DNA of 6,256 nt from Alphaproteobacteria bacterium (lineage in GTDB: Bacteria; Pseudomonadota; Alphaproteobacteria; BNTO01), in NCBI GenBank assembly GCA_025996655.1, contig BNTO01000058.1:1-6256 (forward strand). The letters are read 5' to 3'. The translations under genes and the position numbers were made by a program. Under the pieces are notes generated by a model that made no database searches, was not told the DNA's origin, and saw only the letters and a program-made list of their open reading frames with translations. Every line of letters begins with the position of its first letter. The stretch's first letter is position 1. This document shows, one piece after another, positions 1 through 5,700 of this stretch.

Positions 1-59
1 TTTCCTCGAACAAACCCCTTTTTTACGACGAAATCACTTCTGCATTTCTTGCAACACAT
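1..59 (-). CDS. Transposase N-terminus, IS1-like (partial)
   Basis: Only the first 19 codons lie in the window; the gene continues past position 1. The ATG is at 59-57 and the peptide reads MCCKKCRSDFVVKKGFVRG. A Cys-x2-Cys pair followed by a 'VVKxGFVRGK' segment resembles the zinc-finger N-terminus of IS1-type transposases, which continue with a 'QRYKCxxC' half; that half would lie outside the window. A modest ribosome site (AAAGG, 69-73) sits 9 nt upstream, and a TATAAT hexamer lies at 97-92. Positions 60-170 hold no other gene: they contain this leader, a perfect 12-bp palindrome TTTTAATTAAAA (109-120), and probably the IS end, whose terminal repeat I cannot place. The family call rests on a short stretch; another zinc-ribbon DNA-binding protein is possible. 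Confidence 0.5.
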   Translation of the reverse strand, partial: MCCKKCRSDFVVKKGFVRG

Positions 60-91
60 CTCTTGTACCCTTTCCAATGTTCCTCGGGCAC

Positions 92-97
92 ATTATA
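92..97 (-). promoter_or_regulatory. -10 hexamer upstream of the left transposase
   Basis: The minus strand reads TATAAT, a consensus -10 box, about 33 nt before the ATG at 59. About 17 bp further upstream the best -35 match is only TTTTAA, so the promoter is partial but well placed. Confidence 0.35.
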
Positions 98-170
98 AAG
101 CATCTATCTTTTAATTAAAACTCTCTAGCTTCCATCCGCTAAAAATAGGGGATTTTTTCCCACCCCATAG

Positions 171-206
171 CCGCGCAACAAAAATGAGGTTACTCCCACC
201 CGCCCT
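171..206 (+). repeat. Left arm of the 177-bp inverted repeat
   Basis: This 36-bp arm pairs with 311-347. Differences are t185 opposite g333, a192 opposite c326, g202 opposite t315, and one unpaired G in the 320-323 run. Confidence 0.8.
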
Positions 207-310
207 CACAGGGTAGCAGAAAAACGTTAAATAACAGTAAACAAAATACAAATATTGTAAAATGATTTTTTATTCATTATTCCTTAACGAATTTGTGCTA
301 TTTTCTCTGA

Positions 311-347
311 AGGGTGGGTGGGGAGCAACCTCGTTTTTGTTGCGCGG
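311..347 (-). repeat. Right arm of the 177-bp inverted repeat
   Basis: This 37-bp arm is complementary to 171-206. Its plus strand carries three closely spaced G-runs (312-314, 316-318, 320-323). Confidence 0.8.
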
Positions 348-367
348 AATGTTTTGAAGCGCCAACG

Positions 368-1726
368 CTACCTCTGCTCCAGAATCTTTTTCGTTATGGC
401 CTCCCAATCCTTCTCAGCGCCCGTTTTTATGACTTTTTTTAAAATGTCACGTGTCTGTTCAAAACTTTTGACAAGACGGTTGAGGTCCATGACGGTTTGT
501 CCCGCGCCGGCAGCAATCCTTTTTCTTCGTGACGCATTTAAAATTTCGGGGTGATTCCGCTCTTTAGGCGTCATGGCTTGAATAAGGGCCACTTGGCGAA
601 CAATCTTTTTGTCGCTTTCTTGCAGCGTTTGTCCGCTTTCTTTCATAATTTTGTCCAGTTTGCGCGCTCCAGGCAAAAGCTTAAAAAAAGAAGAGGCGTT
701 CCCCATTTTTTTTACTTGCTCCAAATGTTCCTTGAGATCGTTTAAGTCGAATTTCCTTTTTTTTAGGCGTTTTTGCGTTTTTTCTACGAGGGAATTTTCC
801 ATAAGTTCTGCTGCGGATTCCACCAGCTGCAGAACATCACCGCGATCCAAAATCTGGTCGACCATACGCTTGGGGTCAAAAGGACTAAACTTTTCAACAG
901 CCTCTCCCGTGCCCAAGCCTTTAATAGGGCAGCCCGTGACAAAACGCAGAGAAAGAGCCGCGCCACCTCGCGCATCGCCGTCCACGCGCGTTAAAATTAG
1001 CCCCGACAGGGGGACGCATGCGTGAAACGTTTTGGCGATTGTACCCGCCTCCTGGCCCATCATAGAATCCGCGACAAGGAGCGTCTCCAGCGGCTGTATT
1101 TTTTCTTGCAAGGTTTGAATTTCTTGCATAAGAACGTTGTCGATATGCGTGCGACCGGCGGTATCAAAAAGGACGATATCAACATTGTTTTTCCCCGCCC
1201 AGGCTAAAGCTTTTTGCGCAATAGCGAGCGGTTTTTCATTTTTATCCCCGTCAAAGCAAGGCGCTTCAATCTTTTCCGCCAAAACACGCAATTGCTCAAA
1301 GGCGGCGGGCCGGTAAACGTCGAGCGAGACAAGCAAAAGATTGTGCGTTTTTTTGAGGTTCCGTGCGACTTTAGCCACCGACGTCGTTTTCCCGGAACCT
1401 TGCAACCCCACAAAAAGATAGGAAAAGGGCGAATTTGCTTTTGTGTTGAAAGGAACGATGTCGGTACCCAGGAAGTCGACCAACTCCTCATAGACGCATT
1501 TAATAATCATCTGGCCAGGCGTAATGCCTTTGAAGATGTCGCGGCCGAGAGCCCGCTCTTTGGTACGTTCAAGCAGGACTTTAACGGCGGACAGCGCGAC
1601 GTCAGCCTCCAGTAAAACCAGACGAATCTCGCGCAGAGCCGCGTCTAAATCGGCCTCCGTTAAGGCCCCGCGACCGCGCAAACGGTCAAAAACGCTGATC
1701 AATTTTTGGGATAAAGAATCAAACAC
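368..1726 (-). CDS. ffh: Signal recognition particle GTPase Ffh (SRP54)
   Basis: Ffh binds 4.5S RNA and the signal sequences of nascent inner-membrane proteins, and docks ribosomes on FtsY through paired GTPases. The 452-residue protein has normal family length. Visible parts are the N domain (about 1-95), P-loop GLQGSGKTT (107-115), DVYRPAA (136-142), DTAGR (188-192), TRVDGDARGG (246-255) and GLGTGE (270-275). The M domain (about 325-452) has the RNA-binding SRRKRIAAGAG (399-409). Lys in the usual TKxD motif is Arg, common in alphaproteobacteria. The GTG start at 1726 is preceded by AGGAG at 1738-1734 with 7-nt spacing. It follows grpE by 26 bp, so the two are probably co-transcribed. The usual rpsP-rimM-trmD-rplS genes do not follow; a fold-back element and an IS do. 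The finger loop is poor in Met: LLPGA replaces the usual LLPGM. Confidence 0.97.
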   Translation of the reverse strand: MFDSLSQKLISVFDRLRGRGALTEADLDAALREIRLVLLEADVALSAVKVLLERTKERALGRDIFKGITPGQMIIKCVYEELVDFLGTDIVPFNTKANSPFSYLFVGLQGSGKTTSVAKVARNLKKTHNLLLVSLDVYRPAAFEQLRVLAEKIEAPCFDGDKNEKPLAIAQKALAWAGKNNVDIVLFDTAGRTHIDNVLMQEIQTLQEKIQPLETLLVADSMMGQEAGTIAKTFHACVPLSGLILTRVDGDARGGAALSLRFVTGCPIKGLGTGEAVEKFSPFDPKRMVDQILDRGDVLQLVESAAELMENSLVEKTQKRLKKRKFDLNDLKEHLEQVKKMGNASSFFKLLPGARKLDKIMKESGQTLQESDKKIVRQVALIQAMTPKERNHPEILNASRRKRIAAGAGQTVMDLNRLVKSFEQTRDILKKVIKTGAEKDWEAITKKILEQR

Positions 1727-1733
1727 AAGCGTT

Positions 1734-1738
1734 CTCCT
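1734..1738 (-). promoter_or_regulatory. Shine-Dalgarno site of ffh
   Basis: AGGAG on the minus strand, 7 nt before the GTG at 1726, decides the non-ATG start of ffh. Confidence 0.8.
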
Positions 1739-1752
1739 AGGGTTTGGGCGAT

Positions 1753-2313
1753 TTATTTTGTAACAACAACCGTCGCCGCGCGCAGCAAGCGCCCGTTCAG
1801 CGTATAGCCCGCCTGAAGCGTTTCACAAACAAGCCCCGGCTTTTGGTCAGGACTCGCGACTTCGGAAACGGCTTGGTGCAAAGCGGGATCAAAAGGCTGG
1901 CCGTCGCTCTCGAGTTTTTGTACGCCATGCCGCGCAAGTGCGGCGAGAATATCTTTCGAAATCATCGCAATGCCTTGAACAAAAGAGGCAACATCGCCGC
2001 CTTCCTCCCCTTTTGGGCCGCATTTAAGCGCGCGCTCCAAATTATCTACAAAAGTAATAATGTCACGCGCTAAGGCCGCCGCACCAAATTTCGCGGCTTC
2101 TTCGCGATCTTTTTCCGCGCGCCGCCGAGTGTTTTCAATCTCTGCCAAAGCACGAAGGTATTGATTTTTGGCTTCCGCCAACTCTTCGTTCAAAGCGCTT
2201 ATTGGGGAAAAATCCTTACTTTCTTCCTTCGCAGGCGCCCCGTCTTGAACCTCTTCAGGCGTCTCGGAAGCGTTTTCGAAAAGTTTTTGATTTTTCTGAG
2301 TATTTTTGGACAT
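1753..2313 (-). CDS. grpE: Nucleotide exchange factor GrpE
   Basis: GrpE is the co-chaperone that releases ADP from DnaK in the cytoplasmic Hsp70 cycle and acts as a thermosensor. The 186-residue protein has typical length. An acidic, disordered N-terminus (about 1-40) is followed by a long dimer-forming helix (about 41-95, with LRALAEIENTRRRAEKD and VDNLERAL). The C-terminal beta domain has the family signature: GQPFDPALHQAVS (138-150) and GYTLNGRLLRAATVVV (169-184). The ATG at 2313 is fixed by an in-frame TAG a few codons upstream and by GAGG at 2323-2320, 6 nt away. grpE is first in the grpE-ffh unit. It is more often found near dnaK/dnaJ or hrcA, which are absent here. No convincing heat-shock promoter or CIRCE element is visible upstream; a TACAAT hexamer (2418-2413) is the best -10 candidate. 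Confidence 0.97.
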   Translation of the reverse strand: MSKNTQKNQKLFENASETPEEVQDGAPAKEESKDFSPISALNEELAEAKNQYLRALAEIENTRRRAEKDREEAAKFGAAALARDIITFVDNLERALKCGPKGEEGGDVASFVQGIAMISKDILAALARHGVQKLESDGQPFDPALHQAVSEVASPDQKPGLVCETLQAGYTLNGRLLRAATVVVTK

Positions 2314-2376
2314 CGCGTTCCTCTTCTTTAGTTTCCGTTTCTAGGACAACCTCTCGCGATTCTATCTCTTGGCTTT

Positions 2377-2389
2377 CTGGAATCTCCAG
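2377..2389. repeat. 13-bp palindrome in the grpE leader
   Basis: CTGGA-ATC-TCCAG is a perfect 5-bp inverted repeat about 65 bp upstream of the grpE start. The core GGAATCTCC recurs near 2478. It might be an operator or chance; it is too short to decide. Confidence 0.25.
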
Positions 2390-2420
2390 GAGGAATCCCC
2401 TCTCTAAGAAGCATTGTAAC

Positions 2421-2449
2421 ACAAAAAGAGGGCTAAACGCCCCCTTTTT
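2421..2449 (-). terminator. Intrinsic terminator after the His-rich protein gene
   Basis: The minus transcript forms an 11-bp stem (2449-2439 with 2433-2423) closing a 5-nt loop. It includes GGGC/GCCC pairs and one G-U wobble, and its 3' arm ends in a run of T. It lies about 50 bp past the stop codon at 2500. On the plus strand the same site also gives GCCCCC then TTTTT, but the wobble becomes an A-C mismatch, so minus-strand termination is favoured. It separates the secreted-protein gene from grpE. Confidence 0.8.
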
Positions 2450-2499
2450 AAAAGCCCATCTTTTGTACAAAAACAGTGGAATCTCCGCGCCTAAATCTT

Positions 2500-3144
2500 T
2501 TAATCGTCGCTGTGATGGTGACCGCCATGATGATGATGGTGGTGTTCATCGTTGTCCGACGTGGTTAAGAGTTTGCAATCCGCCATAGTACTTGTAACTT
2601 TTTCTGCGATTTCTTCAGCCGCGCGTGTTGCAACTTTTTTCATCCATTCGGGATCTCCCGCAAGGTTCGCAGGAAGAGGGTCGGGAGGAGGCGCAATGTA
2701 CGAATATATGGATATAAAGAAATGATGAACAAGGTTCGTTAGAAACATAAGATCCTTATGATGGTGATCGAGCATCACTTTGACGTCGTTTTCAAAAGAA
2801 GATTGCCTCTCCAAAAGGCTGCGGCCGTCATCCACCGTGCCTATTGTGGTTTGCACCGTTTCAATAAGCCCTTTATTCTCATCCTGATTCTCTAATACGT
2901 TTTTTAAATCTTTTTCAACGTTTCTGTTCGTTTCACTCGAAGCATAGCCCAACGCATCTTGAGCGGGCAGAAAGTTTTTCGAGTCCTCGCTTACAACATT
3001 GAGGTCATGCAAAACGTTTGTTAAAGCGGCTTCTGTCACAAGCTGCGTTTGTGATTTGATGACGGTCGAACCCTCGGAAAGACTCAAGGGCGCCAAGACC
3101 AAACACGAAGTCAAGGAGACTTTTGCTAAAATTGTTTTTTTCAT
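2500..3144 (-). CDS. Secreted protein of unknown family with His-rich tail
   Basis: I do not recognise this 214-residue protein. It begins MKKTILAKVS and continues with a hydrophobic stretch to about residue 23, a good Sec signal peptide with likely cleavage near 23-26. The mature part is polar and helical (about 30-125), then has DHHH (126-129), HH (140-141), a hydrophobic patch (about 132-150) and a Pro-rich segment APPPDPLP (151-158). It ends in HHHHHHGGHHHSDD (201-214). Clustered His with Asp commonly binds Zn, Ni or Cu, so a periplasmic metal-binding or storage role is possible, but this is inference. There is one Cys in the mature part (C190). The gene stands alone, with its own terminator at 2449-2421. 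It diverges from the gene at 3329 across 184 bp of AT-rich DNA. The Shine-Dalgarno site is weak (TTAGG about 11 nt upstream). Confidence 0.85.
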   Translation of the reverse strand: MKKTILAKVSLTSCLVLAPLSLSEGSTVIKSQTQLVTEAALTNVLHDLNVVSEDSKNFLPAQDALGYASSETNRNVEKDLKNVLENQDENKGLIETVQTTIGTVDDGRSLLERQSSFENDVKVMLDHHHKDLMFLTNLVHHFFISIYSYIAPPPDPLPANLAGDPEWMKKVATRAAEEIAEKVTSTMADCKLLTTSDNDEHHHHHHGGHHHSDD

Positions 3145-3177
3145 AAATGATTAAACCTAAAAACATATACCTTATAC

Positions 3178-3183
3178 ATTGTA
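3178..3183 (-). promoter_or_regulatory. Candidate -10 box of the His-rich protein gene
   Basis: The minus strand reads TACAAT, 34 nt before the ATG at 3144. A weak -35 candidate (ACGAAA, 3206-3201) lies 17 bp further up. The spacer between them is almost exactly the palindromic repeat at 3182-3201, so a protein bound there would block this promoter. Confidence 0.35.
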
Positions 3184-3201
3184 TTTTAAAAATATTAAAA
3201 T
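3182..3201. repeat. Palindromic operator-like repeat, copy 1
   Basis: The sequence TATTTTAAAAATATTAAAAT contains 7-bp inverted arms (ATTTTAA/TTAAAAT) around a 5-nt centre at 3192. An identical copy lies at 3213-3232. It overlaps the likely promoter of the minus-strand gene. Confidence 0.6.
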
Positions 3202-3212
3202 TTCGTTTATTA

Positions 3213-3232
3213 TATTTTAAAAATATTAAAAT
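3213..3232. repeat. Palindromic operator-like repeat, copy 2
   Basis: It is identical over 20 bp to 3182-3201, with its centre at 3223. The centre-to-centre distance of 31 bp is close to three helical turns, so both copies face the same side of the DNA. Confidence 0.6.
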
Positions 3233-3328
3233 CTTAACAGCAACAAACTTTTTGGGCTTTTTCAAAAGTTGCTTTTTCGCGAGAATTAAGAAAAACTGAA
3301 AGAGTCGGTAAGTTTTAGGGGCCATTTC

Positions 3329-3688
3329 GTGACGCGCGCGGGGCGGATCTTTTTGCTAGGCGGGTGCATCTTGCTGAGTGGGATGTTTTTTGCAAGCGGG
3401 TATCTTATGTCGCGGGGGCTAATCTATGCGCAAATGCCAAAACGCCCTAAAGCCAAAAGAACGGTAAGTCTTGACATTCCTTCTATCCCTCCGTCCGGTT
3501 TGAGCGAAGAGCTAAGTATGGATGAAGGGTCGGATTTTTCTAAAGATCAGCTGGGGAATTTAATGGGATTAGCAAAGTCGGGGGTTGCGCGGAAACCTTC
3601 GGAGGCGGCGCTTAAAAAACAGCAAGAGCCCTACTTCCCCGAAGAAGATGTCCCAGCGCGGACGCCCTCCTTTCCTCAACACATTTGA
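3329..3688 (+). CDS. Small single-span membrane protein, unknown function
   Basis: I do not recognise this 119-residue protein. An Arg-flanked hydrophobic segment (about 7-27, IFLLGGC...ASGYL) looks like an N-terminal anchor or uncleaved signal. A basic stretch (PKRPKAKR, 37-44) follows, then a polar, probably disordered tail rich in Pro, Ser, Lys and Glu to residue 119. FLLGGC resembles a lipobox, but Gly at -2 is atypical, so a transmembrane anchor is preferred. The GTG start at 3329 is supported by AGGG at 3317-3320 with 8-nt spacing. It is the first plus-strand gene after the divergent control region. The HEFGH-protein gene follows 83 bp later in the same direction but seems to have its own promoter. 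No domain suggests a function. Confidence 0.7.
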   Translation: MTRAGRIFLLGGCILLSGMFFASGYLMSRGLIYAQMPKRPKAKRTVSLDIPSIPPSGLSEELSMDEGSDFSKDQLGNLMGLAKSGVARKPSEAALKKQQEPYFPEEDVPARTPSFPQHI

Positions 3689-3722
3689 GCGGAAAAACGT
3701 CCTAAATTTTTTTAAAGTTTTT

Positions 3723-3752
3723 TTGACAAGAAGTTGGGAGAACAGATACACT
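3723..3752 (+). promoter_or_regulatory. Sigma-70-type promoter of the HEFGH-protein gene
   Basis: A perfect -35 TTGACA (3723-3728), an 18-bp spacer and -10 TACACT (3747-3752, 4 of 6 consensus) lie in the gap between the two plus-strand genes. The predicted start near 3759 leaves a leader of only about 13-25 nt. Confidence 0.45.
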
Positions 3753-3771
3753 AAACTCGCAGAAAGTAAAC

Positions 3772-5463
3772 TTGAGCGCCGTCGTGATACGAAAGAAAAT
3801 TTTTCTTTGTTTTTGTGGCTTTACTTCCCTTTGCGGGAGCGGAATGCTTTTGGGAGAAGAAGATTCGGATCTTTTAGTCCGGTCTGAAGAACAAGACACG
3901 GCGGACGTTTCCTTCTTTTCTGGGAAAAAATCTCCCAAGTTGAAACGCTCTTTTGGTATAAGTTCCTCTTATTTTCATATTTCTTCGCGCGGATTGGCGG
4001 ATTTGTCGGGGTATCTTATTGACACTCTTGATGCTAGCCTAGACTGGGTTGATTCACACGTCACGGGCATAGGCAATCTTCCTGCACGGCTCTTTTTCTG
4101 GTTGACGGGAGCGTACGTTTATGAGGCGTATAATATTTCCTTTCATGAATTTGGGCATGGGTTAAGCTACCGAGCCAATGGAGGCACGTTTGATACGCGC
4201 GTTGGAACAAAAACCGATGACGGAGACAATGACACGAAAAAACGGGAAAACTTTTTTGCCTACTTTTTCCGTTCTATTTTTAAAGGCGGACCTTTTCGAG
4301 GAGGGAATACTCACTATCGGGGCGATTCAGAAATTGATGAAACCTATAAGAAAAGACAAAAAGCCCATGGAAAAACTTGGTTCGAATTTGCAAAATCCCT
4401 AGAAGGGCAGTCGGAACAAGCCCAGAAAGACCTCTTTGCTAAGTTTATAAAAGATCACAAGCTCGAAAAGGCTTTAGAACTCTTAGGTCAAGATAAGTTC
4501 TCAAAAATTTTTGGGTCCGAAACCGTAGTTGCGAACGAGGCCGTTATAGCCGAAGCCGTTGATGAAGCCTTCGAAGATTTAACGAGTATTCCCGGAGGGA
4601 AATCCGCCGTTCTTAAAGCTCTGGACTATACCGACAAAGAAATTTCGCTTGTCAAATCGTTCGATATTATCCATGCCGCGGCGGGAATGAATAACGAAAC
4701 GTATGCGGCAGAACGGATCGCCGATAGGATTTTTGAAAACAAAAAAGGAAGCGCTTTTGAGTGGTGGGCCTATTTAGCAGGGAAACTTTCTCCCCTGTGT
4801 TATTGCAGTATGAAAGATTATAAAAAAGGACCTACGAGTGATGATCCCGTAAGCCTTTGGCAAGACTACAAAAACTGGGGCATCATAGACGACGTCTCCA
4901 AAAGCGATTTCGTCTTGGCGTATACCCTTTCCCTCTTGTGTAGCGGCACAACGTATGCGCCCATGTTTGCGGCGCGTCGGAAGGGATTCTCGGTTTTTGG
5001 AGGCAAGCAGGGCTTTTCCCCTCTTGAATTCCACGGGTTTCGCATTCCAGAAACGTTCGTTTATATGACATCAAAAGGTATTGCGTACCGCGTGAAATCG
5101 GGCTACCGCTTTAACGATTCAACGACGATAACGTTTGGAACCGAATTTGTGGCAAAAGGCGAAAGCAAAATGGAAGCCGTTTTGGGCGGGCACAAGACGT
5201 TTGGATCCCTCAAGGATTTGGGCATCTCGGCGACCTTTACCTTTGGGAAAGAATTCAACGTTGATTTCTCTTGCAATGTCCCCCTGTCGCATCAATTCTT
5301 TTTTGATATTGGCTACTCGACTTATTCTGCCGATAGCCTTTACGGAGAGCGCCTTACGTCGGTTAACAAATTTAACGAACGCCGCGGCCATGAGGTATGG
5401 GTTTCTCTCTCGAGGCGATTCAACACGTTTTCAAGAGGGGGCGCGGTCTTAGGAAAGATCTGA
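3772..5463 (+). CDS. Exported putative zinc metalloprotease (HEFGH) with beta-rich C-terminus
   Basis: This 563-residue protein (TTG start) is not one I can name. Residues 6-28 (IRKKIFLCFCGF...GMLLG) form a Sec-type signal or anchor. HEFGH at 125-129 sits at the end of a hydrophobic segment (105-124) and is followed by Gly 8-9 residues later, as in membrane-associated HExxH zinc peptidases of the M50 type. The M50 second motif (NxxPxxxxDG) is absent; H301, E309 or E314 in the HAAAGMNNE region are candidate further ligands. Residues about 150-330 are charged and helical, and 379-400 is hydrophobic. Residues 428-550 show alternating, aromatic-rich strands with short turns, like an outer-membrane barrel, but 13 residues follow the last strand. 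GTG at 3784 is an equally good start and gives a tighter signal peptide; the weak AGAAAG at 3761 favours TTG. Function is inferred only. Confidence 0.85.
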   Translation: MSAVVIRKKIFLCFCGFTSLCGSGMLLGEEDSDLLVRSEEQDTADVSFFSGKKSPKLKRSFGISSSYFHISSRGLADLSGYLIDTLDASLDWVDSHVTGIGNLPARLFFWLTGAYVYEAYNISFHEFGHGLSYRANGGTFDTRVGTKTDDGDNDTKKRENFFAYFFRSIFKGGPFRGGNTHYRGDSEIDETYKKRQKAHGKTWFEFAKSLEGQSEQAQKDLFAKFIKDHKLEKALELLGQDKFSKIFGSETVVANEAVIAEAVDEAFEDLTSIPGGKSAVLKALDYTDKEISLVKSFDIIHAAAGMNNETYAAERIADRIFENKKGSAFEWWAYLAGKLSPLCYCSMKDYKKGPTSDDPVSLWQDYKNWGIIDDVSKSDFVLAYTLSLLCSGTTYAPMFAARRKGFSVFGGKQGFSPLEFHGFRIPETFVYMTSKGIAYRVKSGYRFNDSTTITFGTEFVAKGESKMEAVLGGHKTFGSLKDLGISATFTFGKEFNVDFSCNVPLSHQFFFDIGYSTYSADSLYGERLTSVNKFNERRGHEVWVSLSRRFNTFSRGGAVLGKI

Positions 5464-5655
5464 AGGCTCTTTTGGGGCGTTGAGGGATTCTTTAGGCCCT
5501 TCAATTGCTAATGGTCTAACGTTTTCTACTAGCGATGACTTAAAAGATTTTTTAATATCGGACAATGATTCTTCTGATACTTCCGGAATATTGGGAAATG
5601 ATTCTTTTGACGCTTCCCGCAGCAATTTTTCTGTTCCTGGCCAAACCGAGTCCAC
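5449..5655 (-). CDS. Probable small Ser/Glu/Lys-rich protein, 68 aa
   Basis: I do not recognise this protein. It is polar and charged, with no membrane segment or signal peptide and no Cys. It holds loosely repeated 'KES(F/L)' units with Pro (SKESFPNIPE near 16-25, PKESLNAPKE near 54-63), and looks disordered or partly helical. The main support is the start: GTG at 5655 with a perfect AGGAGGT at 5670-5664, 8 nt upstream. The stop TAA (5451-5449) lies inside the converging metalloprotease gene, overlapping it by 15 bp. A transposase gene ends 80 bp upstream, so the IS may have replaced its original promoter or cut off upstream sequence. The opposite strand is also open here, but without a comparable ribosome site. 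It could be a decayed gene end rather than a working gene. Confidence 0.5.
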   Translation of the reverse strand: MDSVWPGTEKLLREASKESFPNIPEVSEESLSDIKKSFKSSLVENVRPLAIEGPKESLNAPKEPSDLS

Positions 5656-5663
5656 AAAATTAG

Positions 5664-5670
5664 ACCTCCT
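5664..5670 (-). promoter_or_regulatory. Consensus Shine-Dalgarno site of the 68-aa gene
   Basis: AGGAGGT on the minus strand, 8 nt before the GTG at 5655. It is the strongest ribosome site in the window and the chief evidence for the small gene. Confidence 0.65.
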
Positions 5671-5700
5671 GTAAAAGCCCTTGATTCGTCATCTCTATAA

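Larger units (their letters stand above)
171..347. mobile_element. Fold-back/MITE-like element, 177 bp
   Basis: The two ends are long inverted repeats: 171-206 and 311-347 match at 33 positions, with 3 substitutions (all transitions) and one 1-base gap. Both arms begin CCGCGCAACAAAAA reading inward. The symmetry resumes inside: 214-230 and 284-300 are complementary at 14 of 17 positions, so nearly the whole element can fold on itself around about position 258. It has GC-rich ends, an AT-rich core and no credible ORF. It lies 20 bp beyond the ffh stop codon. These traits fit a non-autonomous miniature transposable element. I see no clear target-site duplication at the borders (left flank ATAG, right flank AATG). 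A structured 3' UTR or RNA-level hairpin for ffh is the main alternative. Confidence 0.6.

Noticed and set aside
64..73. 10-nt inverted match between 64-73 and 5701-5710 (AAAGGGTACA)
   Set aside because: The match does not extend into either element, and the two transposases differ in type, so shared IS ends are unlikely.
141..164. Small GGGA/TCCC hairpin followed by CTATTTTT on the minus strand, as a terminator for ffh
   Set aside because: The stem is only about 4 bp, and the fold-back element lies between it and ffh. It is too weak to call.
312..323. G-runs in the palindrome arm as a G-quadruplex
   Set aside because: Only three adjacent G-tracts are present on either strand of each arm, so an intramolecular quadruplex lacks its fourth tract.
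2255..2470. Minus-strand 71-codon frame upstream of and overlapping the grpE start
   Set aside because: It spans the terminator hairpin and has no ribosome site of note. GrpE has its own ATG, ribosome site and an in-frame stop just upstream, so no frameshift needs to be invoked.
2500..3144. Lipobox-like LTSC at residues 11-14 of the His-rich protein
   Set aside because: The hydrophobic stretch before the Cys is too short and interrupted by Lys8, while a longer hydrophobic run follows it. A standard signal peptide fits better.
3005..3325. Minus-strand 106-codon frame covering the AT-rich control region
   Set aside because: It overlaps the His-rich protein gene in another frame, runs through the palindromic repeats, and its Lys/Phe/Ile-rich N-terminus reflects base composition. 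The secreted-protein frame with a signal peptide is clearly better.
5480..5674. Plus-strand 64-codon frame antisense to the 68-aa gene
   Set aside because: It has no comparable ribosome site and mirrors the codon pattern of the opposite strand; the minus-strand gene is better supported.
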